Of a stretch of DNA of 57,917 nucleotides, positions 1 to 7,766 are shown one piece after another; positions within the stretch are counted from its first letter, which is position 1; each line of letters starts with the position of its first letter. The DNA is taken from NCBI GenBank assembly GCA_964638775.1, contig CAZWZH010000051.1:1-57917 (forward strand), in the 5' to 3' direction. Source of the DNA: Azophilus sp964638775. Its GTDB lineage: Bacteria > Pseudomonadota > Gammaproteobacteria > Pseudomonadales > Azotimanducaceae. The position numbers and the translations under genes are program-made. Below the pieces are notes generated by a model. That model was not told the DNA's origin. It saw only the letters and a list, made by a program, of their open reading frames with translations, and ran no database searches.

Positions 1-18
1 TCGCTTATCCTTCTGCGC

Positions 19-1272
19 ATGAACGTAGCAAACCCCCAATTCGTCCCCGACCCCCACACGATTCCCCTCGAGGACATCGACCTCTCCGACCCGCACATCT
101 TCCAGCAGGACGCCCACTGGGCCTATTTCGAGCGCCTGCGGGCCGAAGACCCGGTGCACTATTGCAGGGACAGCCAGTTCGGGCCCTTCTGGTCGGTCAC
201 GAAGTACAACGACATCATGCAGGTGGAACGGAATCACCAGGTTTACTCCTCCGAGGGCGGCATAACCCTCGGGGCGCCGGTCACCGTCCCTGAGGAGAAG
301 GTGATGAACACGCCCATGTTCATCGCCATGGACCCGCCCAAACACGATGTGCAGCGGGCGACCGTGCAGCCGGTGGTGGAGCCCCGCAATCTCAAGGCCA
401 TGGAAGGCACCATCCGTGAACGGGCGGGACGCATCCTCGATGCGCTGCCCGAGAACGAGACGTTCAACTGGGTCGACCTCGTCTCCATCGAACTCACCAC
501 GCAAATGCTCGCCACGCTGTTCGATTTTCCCTTCGAGGAAAGGCGCAAGCTCACCCGCTGGTCCGACGTGGCGACGGCCGGGCCGGAAACCGGCATTGTG
601 GAATCCTACGAACAGCGGCAGCAGGAACTCTACGAGTGCCTGGCCTACTTCACGCGGCTCTGGAACGAACGGGTCAACGAACCGCCGGCGTACGATCTCA
701 TCTCCATGCTCGCGCACGGGGAAAATACGCGCGAAATGGATCCGATGGAGTTTCTGGGCAATCTGATACTCCTGATCGTCGGCGGCAACGACACCACCCG
801 CAACTCCATCTCGGGCGGGGTGCTGGCGCTCAACCTGTTCCCGGAGGAATACGACAAGCTGCGCGGCAACACGGGGCTGATTCCGAACATGGTTTCCGAG
901 ATCATCCGCTGGCAGACGCCGCTGGCCTACATGCGCCGCACGGCGCTTGCGGATACGGAACTCGGCGGCAAGCGCATCGATGCCGGCGATGCCGTGCTGA
1001 TGTGGTACGTGTCGGGCAATCGAGACGATGAGGTGATCGAAAATCCGGATGCTTTTCTCATCGACCGCAGGAACGCGCGGCGTCACCTGTCGTTCGGCTT
1101 CGGCATTCATCGCTGCATGGGCAACCGCCTGGCTGAAATGCAGCTTCGCGTGCTCTGGGAAGAGATCATGCGGCGCTTCCGCTTCATCGAGGTGGTCGGC
1201 GAGCCGGTGCGGACCCTATCGTCGTTCGTGAAGGGCTATACGGAACTTCCGGTTCGGGTGCACCGCCTGTAA
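19..1272 (+). CDS. Cytochrome P450, CYP153-like alkane/fatty-acid terminal hydroxylase
   Basis: A 417-residue soluble bacterial P450. The I-helix oxygen-binding motif GGNDTTRNS starts near residue 255, the K-helix E-x-x-R is at E294 (EIIR), and the heme loop FGFGIHRCMG runs from F359 with C366 as the axial ligand. The stretch RHLSFGFGIHRCMGNRLAEM and the pattern around EIIRWQTPLAYMRR match my memory of the CYP153 family, which hydroxylates the terminal carbon of medium-chain alkanes and related lipids in the cytoplasm. CYP153 enzymes need a ferredoxin and a ferredoxin reductase; neither lies in the window, but the sequence upstream is cut off. The P450 call is secure and the CYP153 assignment is by recognition only. 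Confidence 0.9.
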   Translation: MNVANPQFVPDPHTIPLEDIDLSDPHIFQQDAHWAYFERLRAEDPVHYCRDSQFGPFWSVTKYNDIMQVERNHQVYSSEGGITLGAPVTVPEEKVMNTPMFIAMDPPKHDVQRATVQPVVEPRNLKAMEGTIRERAGRILDALPENETFNWVDLVSIELTTQMLATLFDFPFEERRKLTRWSDVATAGPETGIVESYEQRQQELYECLAYFTRLWNERVNEPPAYDLISMLAHGENTREMDPMEFLGNLILLIVGGNDTTRNSISGGVLALNLFPEEYDKLRGNTGLIPNMVSEIIRWQTPLAYMRRTALADTELGGKRIDAGDAVLMWYVSGNRDDEVIENPDAFLIDRRNARRHLSFGFGIHRCMGNRLAEMQLRVLWEEIMRRFRFIEVVGEPVRTLSSFVKGYTELPVRVHRL

Positions 1273-1324
1273 GAAACCCGCGTCGCGGCAGGTGCGGCGG
1301 TACGGCCGCAAGGGCAGAACGTGT

Positions 1325-2536
1325 TCAGGCTACGATCGAACGGTCGTAAAGGCGCTGAATGTCGACGTTTCCGTACCCCAGCCCGGACAGTATCTGCCGG
1401 GTGTGTTCGCCCGGCGCCGGCGACGGGCCGCGAGGTTTCACTTCGGCGGTGGCCGAGCGGATGGGAGCGTTCACCGTGCGGTAGGTGCCGAGTTCCGGGT
1501 GTTCGACGGGCGGAAACAGCCCGAGCGCCTGCGCCTGGGGATCGTCCGGCACCTCGTGCAGTGAGAGCACCGGCCCCCAGATCACGCCGTGGTCGTCGAA
1601 GATCCTGCCCCATTCGTCCCGGGTCCTCGCCGAGAGCACATCGTCGATGGCTTCCACCAGTTCAGGCATGCGCCGATAGCGGTTTTTGGGGGTGTCGAAG
1701 CGTTCGTCGTCCAGCCAGTCGTCGCGGCCGAGCGCTCCGCAAAGGCGCTTCCAGGCACCCGCATCCAGCATGTTGAGAACCACCCAGTGGCCGTCCTTGC
1801 ACGGATAGCGGTTCGTCATGGGCGTGAGCTGTTCCTTGCGCGCGCGGCGGCGAACGGGCGCCTTGTCCATGGCGGTCACGCAGAAATCGGATGCCTGGGT
1901 CCACACGGCGGTCTCGTAGAGCGATGTCTCGACCACCTGGCCTTCGCCGCTGCGCTCGGCGAGGCGCAGTGCGGCGAGAATGGCCGTGGCAAGGGCGAGC
2001 CCCGCGGTGTGGTCGCCCTGGGCCGGGCGCGCCATGGGCACCACGCCGTCTTCGCCTTCGCGCATGGCATCGTAGAGGCCGGAGCGCCCGAAGAAGGCCG
2101 TCACGTCGTAGCCGGGCCGCCAGGCATCGGGGCCGGACGTGCCGTAGCCGGTGAGGGTGGCGTGGACGAGCCCGGGACGCAACTCGAACAGCGTGCCGGC
2201 GTCCAGCCCGAAGCGCCGCTGACGTTTCGGCAACAGGTTGCAAAGGAACACCTCCGCTCCGCCGATGAGGCGGTGCACCACCTCGATTCCCTCGCTGTCG
2301 TTGAGGTCGACGGCGATGGAGCGCTTGCCCCGGTTGTCGACATCGAACTGGAAGTCGTAACCCTCAAAGGCCGATTCGACCTTGAGCGGCCGGCTCAAAC
2401 CCCGCATGGGGTCGCCCTGCAGCGGCTCGACCTTCACCACGCGGGCGCCCATGTCGGCAAGCAGGGCGGCGGCGCTCGGCGCCGCCATGAAACTGTCGAC
2501 CTCGACCACGGTTACATCGTCCAGGGGTCCGCTCAC
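1325..2536 (-). CDS. CaiB/BaiF family (class III) CoA-transferase
   Basis: About 403 residues from a GTG start. I chose this GTG because a GAGGAA ribosome site lies just before it and the protein then opens VSGPLDDVTVVEVDSFMAAP, the normal family N-terminus; an in-frame extension to 2608 looks non-coding. Family III CoA-transferases move CoA between carboxylic acids through an aspartyl-CoA intermediate. The conserved G-D-H-T-A-G stretch puts the likely catalytic Asp near residue 175, and the G-x-G-Q-x-V-x-x-SLYE motif follows. It converges with the P450 gene, leaving 52 bases between the stop codons. The acid substrate cannot be told from sequence; activation of a fatty, carnitine-like or terpenoid acid are all possible. 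Confidence 0.88.
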   Translation of the reverse strand: MSGPLDDVTVVEVDSFMAAPSAAALLADMGARVVKVEPLQGDPMRGLSRPLKVESAFEGYDFQFDVDNRGKRSIAVDLNDSEGIEVVHRLIGGAEVFLCNLLPKRQRRFGLDAGTLFELRPGLVHATLTGYGTSGPDAWRPGYDVTAFFGRSGLYDAMREGEDGVVPMARPAQGDHTAGLALATAILAALRLAERSGEGQVVETSLYETAVWTQASDFCVTAMDKAPVRRRARKEQLTPMTNRYPCKDGHWVVLNMLDAGAWKRLCGALGRDDWLDDERFDTPKNRYRRMPELVEAIDDVLSARTRDEWGRIFDDHGVIWGPVLSLHEVPDDPQAQALGLFPPVEHPELGTYRTVNAPIRSATAEVKPRGPSPAPGEHTRQILSGLGYGNVDIQRLYDRSIVA

Positions 2537-2708
2537 ACCGGTTCCTCGAGTCTGCTGGAAGCGGGCTAATTTACCACGCGCCTGTTGCGACACGCATCGC
2601 GCGACCACGGTGCCGCGGATTCATGGACCGGTGTCGTTGATTTGCGGGCGCAAACCGCGTTGAATGGCCCGACCGCGATTTCCCGTTGTTCACACAGGAG
2701 GTTTACCA

Positions 2709-3083
2709 ATGATCGGATACTGCACCATCGGCGTGAGTGACATGGACCGCGCCCTGGCTTTTTACGATGAATTGCTCGGCCAGCTCGGCGCCCGGCAGCT
2801 CATGGGAACGGATCGCATCAAGATGTACGGAACGGGCCCGGATGCCTCGATGCTGGCCGTGTGTATTCCGCACAACGAAGAGCCGCACAACCCCGGCAAC
2901 GGCAACATGGTCGCCATTGCGGGAGGGTCGCGTAATGGCGTCGACGGGCTTCATGCCAAGGCGCTGGAACTCGGCGCTACCGATGAGGGAGCGCCCGGCG
3001 AACGAATGCCGGGGTTCTACGGCGGCTATGTGCGTGACCTCGATGGAAACAAACTGTGTTTCTTCCTGATGGGAGACGGCTGA
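2709..3083 (+). CDS. VOC (glyoxalase/bleomycin-resistance) superfamily protein
   Basis: A 124-residue single-module vicinal-oxygen-chelate protein starting MIGYCTIGVSDMDRALAFYD, with the usual second half containing a glycine-rich loop and the end pattern VRDLDGNKLCFFLMG. The ATG at 2709 is preceded by AGGAGG at good spacing, so I prefer it to the longer in-frame start at 2664. VOC proteins bind a divalent metal and act as glyoxalases, dioxygenases, isomerases or resistance proteins. The fold is clear but the reaction is not. It is divergent from the CoA-transferase and precedes a PhyH-type oxygenase by about 100 bases. Confidence 0.85.
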   Translation: MIGYCTIGVSDMDRALAFYDELLGQLGARQLMGTDRIKMYGTGPDASMLAVCIPHNEEPHNPGNGNMVAIAGGSRNGVDGLHAKALELGATDEGAPGERMPGFYGGYVRDLDGNKLCFFLMGDG

Positions 3084-3185
3084 CAGGACGGCCCGCAAAG
3101 TTTCCGGCATTCCGGGGGAGGGAGCGGATTCCGAGCGAATGCCCCTCGATTCCCCGGCTGGCCGGCTGTAACGGACGTCTGCCGA

Positions 3186-3959
3186 ATGTCGCTGACCCGG
3201 GAACAGGTCGAGATCTATGGAGAGCGGGGCTACCTGCTCGTCAAGGGGCTCGTTCCTGAAAAGAGACTCGCCTTCTATGAGCGGCGGTTCCTGGATTTCG
3301 CCCGGGGAACGCTTGAGCTTCCACCGGGAATGAAGATCATGCGCGATGTCATGGTCGTCAGGGGCGCGGCGGAGCCCGAGAGAGCGGAAGACGGAATCAA
3401 CAAGGCATTCGGGTTTCATGACGACCCGGGCATGTTCGCCTACTGTCTCGAGCCGGGCATTGTATCGGCAGTGCGCAGCCTGATCGGTGAGGACGTCTAC
3501 AGCATCACGACGAACCTGTTCAACAAGCCGCCCCGTGTCGACGGCAGGCATCCGCTGCACCAGGACCTCTTGTATTTCACCCTCAGGCCCGCCGAAAGAA
3601 TCATCGCCACCTGGACGGCGTTGACCGCCGTCACCCGGGAAAACGGCTGCCTGGCGGTAGTACCCGACAGCCACAAGGGAGCACTGCTGCGGCACGGGGA
3701 CCCGGATTGGGAGTACGTCAACCACGCGTTCTTCGGCATTGCCGGGGAAGATAACCTGGAGGAACAGCTACCCGCCCGAGAGCACATTGAAATGCGGCGC
3801 GGTGATACCCTGTTGTTCCATCCGCTGCTGATTCACGGTTCCGGCAGGAACGCCAGCGATTCGCCGCGCCGGGCGATATCCGCGCACTACGCCTCGGGGC
3901 AATGCACCGCGCCCGGAGACGACTGGCGGACATGGGAGCAGGTTCGGCGGATAGGCTGA
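3186..3959 (+). CDS. Phytanoyl-CoA dioxygenase (PhyH) family Fe(II)/2-oxoglutarate oxygenase
   Basis: 257 residues with the PhyH double-stranded beta-helix pattern. The metal triad is visible as H125-x-D127 in LHQDLLYF and a distal H217 in LIHGSGRN; the arginine pair at 228-229 is where 2-oxoglutarate usually binds. Family members hydroxylate lipids, acyl-CoAs or small molecules using oxygen and 2-oxoglutarate. The gene lies in a run of catabolic genes including a thiolase, which fits branched or cyclic lipid oxidation, but the substrate is unknown. There is no clear ribosome site; the ATG at 3186 is the first in frame and gives a full-length domain. Confidence 0.85.
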   Translation: MSLTREQVEIYGERGYLLVKGLVPEKRLAFYERRFLDFARGTLELPPGMKIMRDVMVVRGAAEPERAEDGINKAFGFHDDPGMFAYCLEPGIVSAVRSLIGEDVYSITTNLFNKPPRVDGRHPLHQDLLYFTLRPAERIIATWTALTAVTRENGCLAVVPDSHKGALLRHGDPDWEYVNHAFFGIAGEDNLEEQLPAREHIEMRRGDTLLFHPLLIHGSGRNASDSPRRAISAHYASGQCTAPGDDWRTWEQVRRIG

Positions 3960-4076
3960 TTCAAGCGAATTGGAGGATCAGGGACCTCATACTGAGCGTT
4001 TCCAGACCGGTTCGCCATGCACCAGGTAAAAGGCGCGGTTAAGATACCGGCCTTTCCGGCAGATGGGAGTTATCCG

Positions 4077-5258
4077 TTGAACGAAGTGGTTGTGGTCGAT
4101 GCGGCGCGGTCCGCGGTGGGCAGAAAGGAAGGGGCGCTCGGGTACGTGCATCCGACGGACAGCCTCGGGCCGGTCATTATGGCGGTGCTGGAACGCAATG
4201 GCCTGGCATCCAGCCAGGTCGACCAGGTGGTCGGCGGCTGCATCAACAAGCTCGGCGCCCAGGGGATGAACGTGATCCGCACAGCCTGGCTCGCCCACGG
4301 CGGCGTCCAGACGACACCCTGCATTACGGTCGATGCCCAGTGCGGCTCTTCCCAGGAGGCGGCCATGCTCGGGCACAGCCTCATCCGGTCCGGCATGGCT
4401 GACGTCGTCGTTGCCTGCGGCGTGGAGAACATGACGCGGCTGCGCATCGGGTCGGATTCCATCGGCCTGCCGGACAGCTACGGCAAACCGATGGCGCGCA
4501 GCTACTTCCAGCACTACGAGTTCGCCACCCAGTTCGAGGGCGCCGAGCGAATGGCCGAGAAATACCAGGTGACCCGGCAGGACGCCGACGGTTTCGGTCT
4601 CGCGTCGCAGGAGCGGGCCGCCCGCGCTGTGGAGGAAGGCCGCTTCGATACCCAGATCGTACCGCTCGAAATTCCGGTGTTCGACGAGAACGGCAAGCGC
4701 ACGGACGCGAGCCGGGTATTCGACCGCGACGAAATTCCGCGCGATACGAGCCTGGAGGCGCTGGCGGGCCTGAAACCGGTGACGCGGGCGGACGGCATCC
4801 ATACGGCCGGCACCTCGTCGCAGATCGCCGACGGCGCCGCGGCGGTTCTCTTGATGAGCGCGGCAAAGGCTGCCGCACTGGGCCTGGAACCGCTCGCCCA
4901 TATCGTGGATACGGCCCTTGTCGGCTGCGACCCCGTCCTGATGCTGGAAGGCCCGATTCCCGCCACCGAAAAACTGCTTGCGGGCGCCGGGCTCTCGGTG
5001 CAGGACATCGATGTCTTCGAGGTCAACGAGGCGTTTGCCTCGGTGGTGCTGTCCTGGGCAAAGACGGTCGGCGCCGATCTCGAACGGGTAAATCCCAATG
5101 GCGGCGCCATAGCGCTCGGCCATCCGCTGGGCGCGACGGGTTGTTTCCTGATTACCAAGGCCGTGCACGAGTTGCGGCGAAGCGGCGGTGTCTACGGGCT
5201 GGTCAGCATGTGTTGCGGCGGTGGGCTGGGAACCGGAACGCTGCTGCGGGCGGCCTGA
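4077..5258 (+). CDS. Acetyl-CoA acetyltransferase / 3-ketoacyl-CoA thiolase
   Basis: A thiolase-superfamily enzyme that cleaves 3-ketoacyl-CoA with CoA or condenses two acyl-CoAs. The acyl-accepting cysteine is C89 (DAQCGSSQ), the general-base histidine is H349 in GGAIALGHPLGATG, and the second cysteine is in the SMCCGGGLG loop (C379-C380). I prefer the TTG start at 4077: it follows GGGAG by seven bases, the protein then begins MNEVVVVDAARSAVG like other thiolases, and the length is the typical 393 residues. An ATG at 4017 would add 20 residues but has no ribosome site. It lies with lipid-type oxygenases and a CoA-transferase and probably closes a beta-oxidation spiral. Confidence 0.92.
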   Translation: MNEVVVVDAARSAVGRKEGALGYVHPTDSLGPVIMAVLERNGLASSQVDQVVGGCINKLGAQGMNVIRTAWLAHGGVQTTPCITVDAQCGSSQEAAMLGHSLIRSGMADVVVACGVENMTRLRIGSDSIGLPDSYGKPMARSYFQHYEFATQFEGAERMAEKYQVTRQDADGFGLASQERAARAVEEGRFDTQIVPLEIPVFDENGKRTDASRVFDRDEIPRDTSLEALAGLKPVTRADGIHTAGTSSQIADGAAAVLLMSAAKAAALGLEPLAHIVDTALVGCDPVLMLEGPIPATEKLLAGAGLSVQDIDVFEVNEAFASVVLSWAKTVGADLERVNPNGGAIALGHPLGATGCFLITKAVHELRRSGGVYGLVSMCCGGGLGTGTLLRAA

Positions 5259-5325
5259 CGGCGCCGGTCGATTCCCGGGCGACGCCTCGCGGAACTGAAC
5301 CGGTACATCCGATCGCAAGGCGGTA

Positions 5326-6294
5326 ATGGGTAAGCCCCGAGTAATCGTAACCCGGCGTTGGCCGGCGGCGGTGGAAGAGGCGCTGGCGGCCCGTTTCGAC
5401 ACGCGGTTGAACGCGGACGATCACCCGTTTACCGGGGAAGAAATGGCCGAGGCTCTGCGGAGCGCGGATGCACTTTGCCCCACAGTGACGGATTCGCTCG
5501 GCGCGAACCTGTTCCGCCCGGGGATGCGCGTGCGCATCGTCGGCAACTACGGAGTGGGTTACAACCACATCGACGTCGCCGCGGCGCGCCGGCAGGGCAT
5601 CGTCGTCACCAACACCCCGGGGGTACTGACGGACTGCACCGCAGACCTCGCCATGACACTGATCCTCATGTGCGCCCGCCGCGCCGGGGAGGGGGAGCGG
5701 GAACTCCGCGCCGGCGAATGGACCGGGTGGCGGCCGAGCCACATGGTCGGGTCGCGGGTGACCGGGAAAACCCTCGGTATCGTCGGCATGGGCCGGATCG
5801 GGCAGGCCACCGCCCGGCGGGCCCGGCACGGTTTCGGCATGCGTATCGCCTGCTACAGCAGGAGCCCGGTGCCGCGGGCGGTACTCGATGAACTGCGGGC
5901 GAAACAGGTTGCTGAACTCGATGAACTCGCGGCGCACGTCGACTTCCTCTCCCTGCACTGTCCGGTCACTCCGGAAACCCATCACCTGATCGACGCAAGA
6001 CGGCTTGCGCTGATGCGTCGGACGGCTTATCTCATCAACGGCTCCCGCGGGCCCCTTGTGGACGAACAGGCGCTGGCCGATGCCCTGGCGAGCGGCCGGC
6101 TGGCCGGGGCGGGACTCGATGTCTACGAGCGGGAGCCGGAGGTCTGCGATGTCCTGCCGGGTCTTGACAACGTCGTTCTGCTGCCTCACATGGGCAGCAG
6201 CACGGCCGAGACGCGGGACGCCATGGGCATGCGGGTCGTGGAAAACCTCGACCGGTTCTTTGCCGGCGAAGAGCCCCCCGACATCTGCGTTTGA
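5326..6294 (+). CDS. D-isomer-specific 2-hydroxyacid dehydrogenase (glyoxylate/hydroxypyruvate reductase-like)
   Basis: 322 residues, full length for the family. The NAD(P)-binding motif GMGRIGQATARRA lies near the middle, followed by NGSRGPLVDE and the C-terminal LLPHMGSSTAETRDAM, which carries the catalytic histidine; the Arg-Glu-His set of the family is present. These enzymes reversibly reduce 2-keto acids such as glyoxylate or hydroxypyruvate to D-2-hydroxy acids. It starts 67 bases after the thiolase on the same strand and may be cotranscribed. The substrate is not resolved from sequence; glyoxylate reductase is the most common annotation for this subgroup. Confidence 0.9.
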   Translation: MGKPRVIVTRRWPAAVEEALAARFDTRLNADDHPFTGEEMAEALRSADALCPTVTDSLGANLFRPGMRVRIVGNYGVGYNHIDVAAARRQGIVVTNTPGVLTDCTADLAMTLILMCARRAGEGERELRAGEWTGWRPSHMVGSRVTGKTLGIVGMGRIGQATARRARHGFGMRIACYSRSPVPRAVLDELRAKQVAELDELAAHVDFLSLHCPVTPETHHLIDARRLALMRRTAYLINGSRGPLVDEQALADALASGRLAGAGLDVYEREPEVCDVLPGLDNVVLLPHMGSSTAETRDAMGMRVVENLDRFFAGEEPPDICV

Positions 6295-6476
6295 TTGTGC
6301 CAGCCCGCATCCGGCACCAACTTTCGTCGCGAGGGCGTCGAGGCGCTCGCGGCAGCCCTTCGCAACACCGGGCCCGGCGGCGACTCAGCCATGTACGGAT
6401 GTCGGGCGTTGCGTATCACGCCCCGCCGAATTGCGGTATGCTCCGATGTCGTCAGTCACACGTTTGGGAGGCGTTT

Positions 6477-6842
6477 ATGCGTATCGCTCGATTTCTGGCC
6501 GCGGCCCTGGCCGTGGCGTGGCTCGCCGCCTGCGGCCAGCCCGCCGACAGCGGCGGCGAAGCGGCGGAGGCTCCTGCCGCGGAAGCGCCGATGGAAGCAC
6601 CCGAGGCCATGGAAGAAGCCGCTGACGCGGGCATGGAAGAGGCTGCCGATGCCGGCATGGAAGAAGCCGCCGATGAAGGTGATGCCGCCGCGGAGGGCGA
6701 AGCAGCCGAAGCCGGTGCGGAAGGCGGCATGGAAGCCACGGGCGACGCCGGCATGGAGTCTGGCGAGGAAGCCGCTGACGACGCCGGCGAAGCCGGTGAA
6801 GCGGCAGCCGAGGAAGGCGGCGAGGAAGCCGCAGACGGCTGA
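6477..6842 (+). CDS. Small Ala/Glu/Gly-rich lipoprotein with octapeptide repeats
   Basis: 121 residues starting MRIARFLAAALAVAWLAACG. GGGAGG sits just upstream of the ATG and decides the start. A signal peptide ends in the lipobox LAAC, so C19 should be lipidated after cleavage by signal peptidase II. The rest is low complexity and strongly acidic, with three tandem copies of E-E-A-A-D-A-G-M at residues 46-68 and looser copies after. No enzyme domain is visible. Such acidic lipoproteins are usually extracytoplasmic and poorly characterised; a role in cation binding or as a spacer in the envelope is possible but not shown. It stands alone between terminator-like structures. Confidence 0.72.
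   Translation: MRIARFLAAALAVAWLAACGQPADSGGEAAEAPAAEAPMEAPEAMEEAADAGMEEAADAGMEEAADEGDAAAEGEAAEAGAEGGMEATGDAGMESGEEAADDAGEAGEAAAEEGGEEAADG
6612..6680 (+). repeat. Three tandem 24-base repeats coding E-E-A-A-D-A-G-M
   Basis: The lipoprotein gene holds three near-identical 24-base units. They differ mostly at third codon positions, which suggests selection on the repeated peptide rather than very recent slippage. Further degenerate GGMEA/AGMES units follow downstream. Confidence 0.7.
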
Positions 6843-6851
6843 TACCAGACC

Positions 6852-6884
6852 TGCCCCGAACGCGGAATCGGCCGGTTCGGGGCA
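6852..6884. other. Perfect 10-bp inverted repeat, hairpin without T tract
   Basis: TGCCCCGAAC at 6852-6861 pairs with GTTCGGGGCA at 6875-6884 across a 13-base loop, ten bases after the lipoprotein stop codon. No T run follows, so it is a 3' stabilising hairpin or part of a composite terminator rather than a classic intrinsic one. Confidence 0.55.
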
Positions 6885-6917
6885 CGTTGCCCCAAATTAA
6901 GTACTCGACTTGCCGGT

Positions 6918-6940
6918 CGCCGTACTTTCTGCGGCGTTTT
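6918..6940 (+). terminator. Candidate intrinsic terminator
   Basis: CGCCG at 6918-6922 and CGGCG at 6932-6936 form a short stem with a nine-base loop, directly followed by TTTT. It lies between the lipoprotein gene and the convergent VOC gene and would end transcription from the left. The stem is short, so the call is moderate. Confidence 0.5.
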
Positions 6941-7026
6941 GTGGCCGGTTGCGCCCCGGCATGCGGTGAGGTCCGACGATCCTTTCGTTATCCCCCAGGA
7001 ACGTAGCTGAGACCTCAAGCCGCCGC

Positions 7027-7380
7027 TCAGAGGCGCTGATTGAACTCGACCAGGTTGCCGCTCGGATCGTGGGTGAACGCCTGTCGGCAAATCCCCGCGA
7101 TCTCACGGGGTTGTGAACAGGTGAATCCGGCGTCCGCCAACCGTTCCCGCAGGGCGTCGATGTCGGAAACCTTGAACGCGAAATGCTGTTCCTTGAGCGG
7201 CGGGCCGGAGTCCATTTCCATCAGGTGCACTTCCTGATCCCCGGCGCGAAGCCAGGCGCCCGGGAACCCGAAGTCCGGACGGTCGAGCGATTCCATCTCC
7301 AGCACCTCCACGTAGAACTTTTCCGCTGCCGCCACGTCCTGCACGTTGATGGACACGTGATGGATACCTTCAAGGAACAT
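7027..7380 (-). CDS. VOC (glyoxalase-like) superfamily protein
   Basis: 117 residues starting MFLEGIHHVSINVQDVAAAE, a textbook start of a glyoxalase/dioxygenase-type module, and ending FTHDPSGNLVEFNQRL with the metal-ligand glutamate of the fold. A GGAGAG ribosome site lies just upstream of the ATG at 7380. It is distinct from the VOC gene at 2709. Family members use a divalent metal to isomerise or oxidise small molecules; this one cannot be assigned a substrate. It converges with the lipoprotein gene, and no partner gene shares its strand nearby. Confidence 0.86.
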   Translation of the reverse strand: MFLEGIHHVSINVQDVAAAEKFYVEVLEMESLDRPDFGFPGAWLRAGDQEVHLMEMDSGPPLKEQHFAFKVSDIDALRERLADAGFTCSQPREIAGICRQAFTHDPSGNLVEFNQRL

Positions 7381-7675
7381 GCGCTCTCCGTTCGGGACCG
7401 GTCTGAGTCGCCGGTAGTGTACTCCTTCGGATGATGCGCTGTCCCGGCCGTTTGTGTCCCGGAACGCCGAGTCACCGACCCGCCGGGAACAGTAACCGGG
7501 TCCGCTCGGCGCCCGGTCAGCCGGATCCGAAAGCGCGTCGCCCCAGGCAGGCCTGAACCGGGTTGCCCAACACCCGCCACAACCGCGGGAGGCCGCCCCG
7601 GGCGCGGGCGATTGCAATCGCGGACAAGTTGACGCACCATCCGCCGCGTGTCGGGCAACAGTAAGGAGGTGATCG

Positions 7676-7708
7676 GTGTATCTATTTATTGAGGAGCGCG
7701 GCGTCTGA
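7676..7708 (+). CDS. Candidate 10-codon leader-type mini-ORF behind a very strong Shine-Dalgarno
   Basis: The sequence TAAGGAGGTGATC at 7662-7674 is complementary to the whole 3' end of 16S rRNA, far stronger than any other ribosome site in the window. A GTG follows at 7676 and opens M-Y-L-F-I-E-E-R-G-V before TGA at 7706-7708. The last codons lie inside the left arm of the next hairpin. No gene on the + strand follows for about 900 bases, so this is not an ordinary leader of a downstream gene. It may be a tiny peptide, the core of a regulatory RNA, or chance. I have no homologue to point to. Confidence 0.3.
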   Translation: MYLFIEERGV

Positions 7709-7717
7709 CGCGCTCCT
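7692..7717. other. 9-bp perfect hairpin overlapping the mini-ORF end
   Basis: AGGAGCGCG at 7692-7700 pairs with CGCGCTCCT at 7709-7717 around an eight-base loop. Ribosomes reading the mini-ORF would melt it, since the stop codon is inside the loop. Confidence 0.55.
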
Positions 7718-7719
7718 TC

Positions 7720-7755
7720 GCCGGCTAGGGCCCCTTCGGAAGGGGCTCTGCCGGC
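7720..7755. terminator. Very long GC-rich hairpin, likely transcription end for the histidine phosphatase gene
   Basis: GCCGGC at 7720-7725 and 7750-7755 flank an inner helix GCCCCTT (7730-7736) / AAGGGGC (7740-7746), giving about 16 paired bases with a single bulge and a three-base loop. It begins 12 bases past the stop codon of the minus-strand histidine phosphatase. Neither strand shows a clean T run, so termination could be inefficient or factor-dependent. Confidence 0.5.
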
Positions 7756-7766
7756 TTCGCGTTCCT

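Larger units (their letters stand above)
7381..7766. other. 386-base intergenic region, left part empty, right part structured
   Basis: From 7381 to about 7660 I see no plausible gene, tRNA or repeat. From about 7660 to 7755 the + strand carries a near-perfect ribosome-binding sequence, a 10-codon ORF and two hairpins, listed separately. Confidence 0.6.

Noticed and set aside
7660..7675. Remnant of a 16S rRNA 3' end
   Set aside because: The 13 bases match the anti-Shine-Dalgarno complement but no further rRNA sequence is present on either side.
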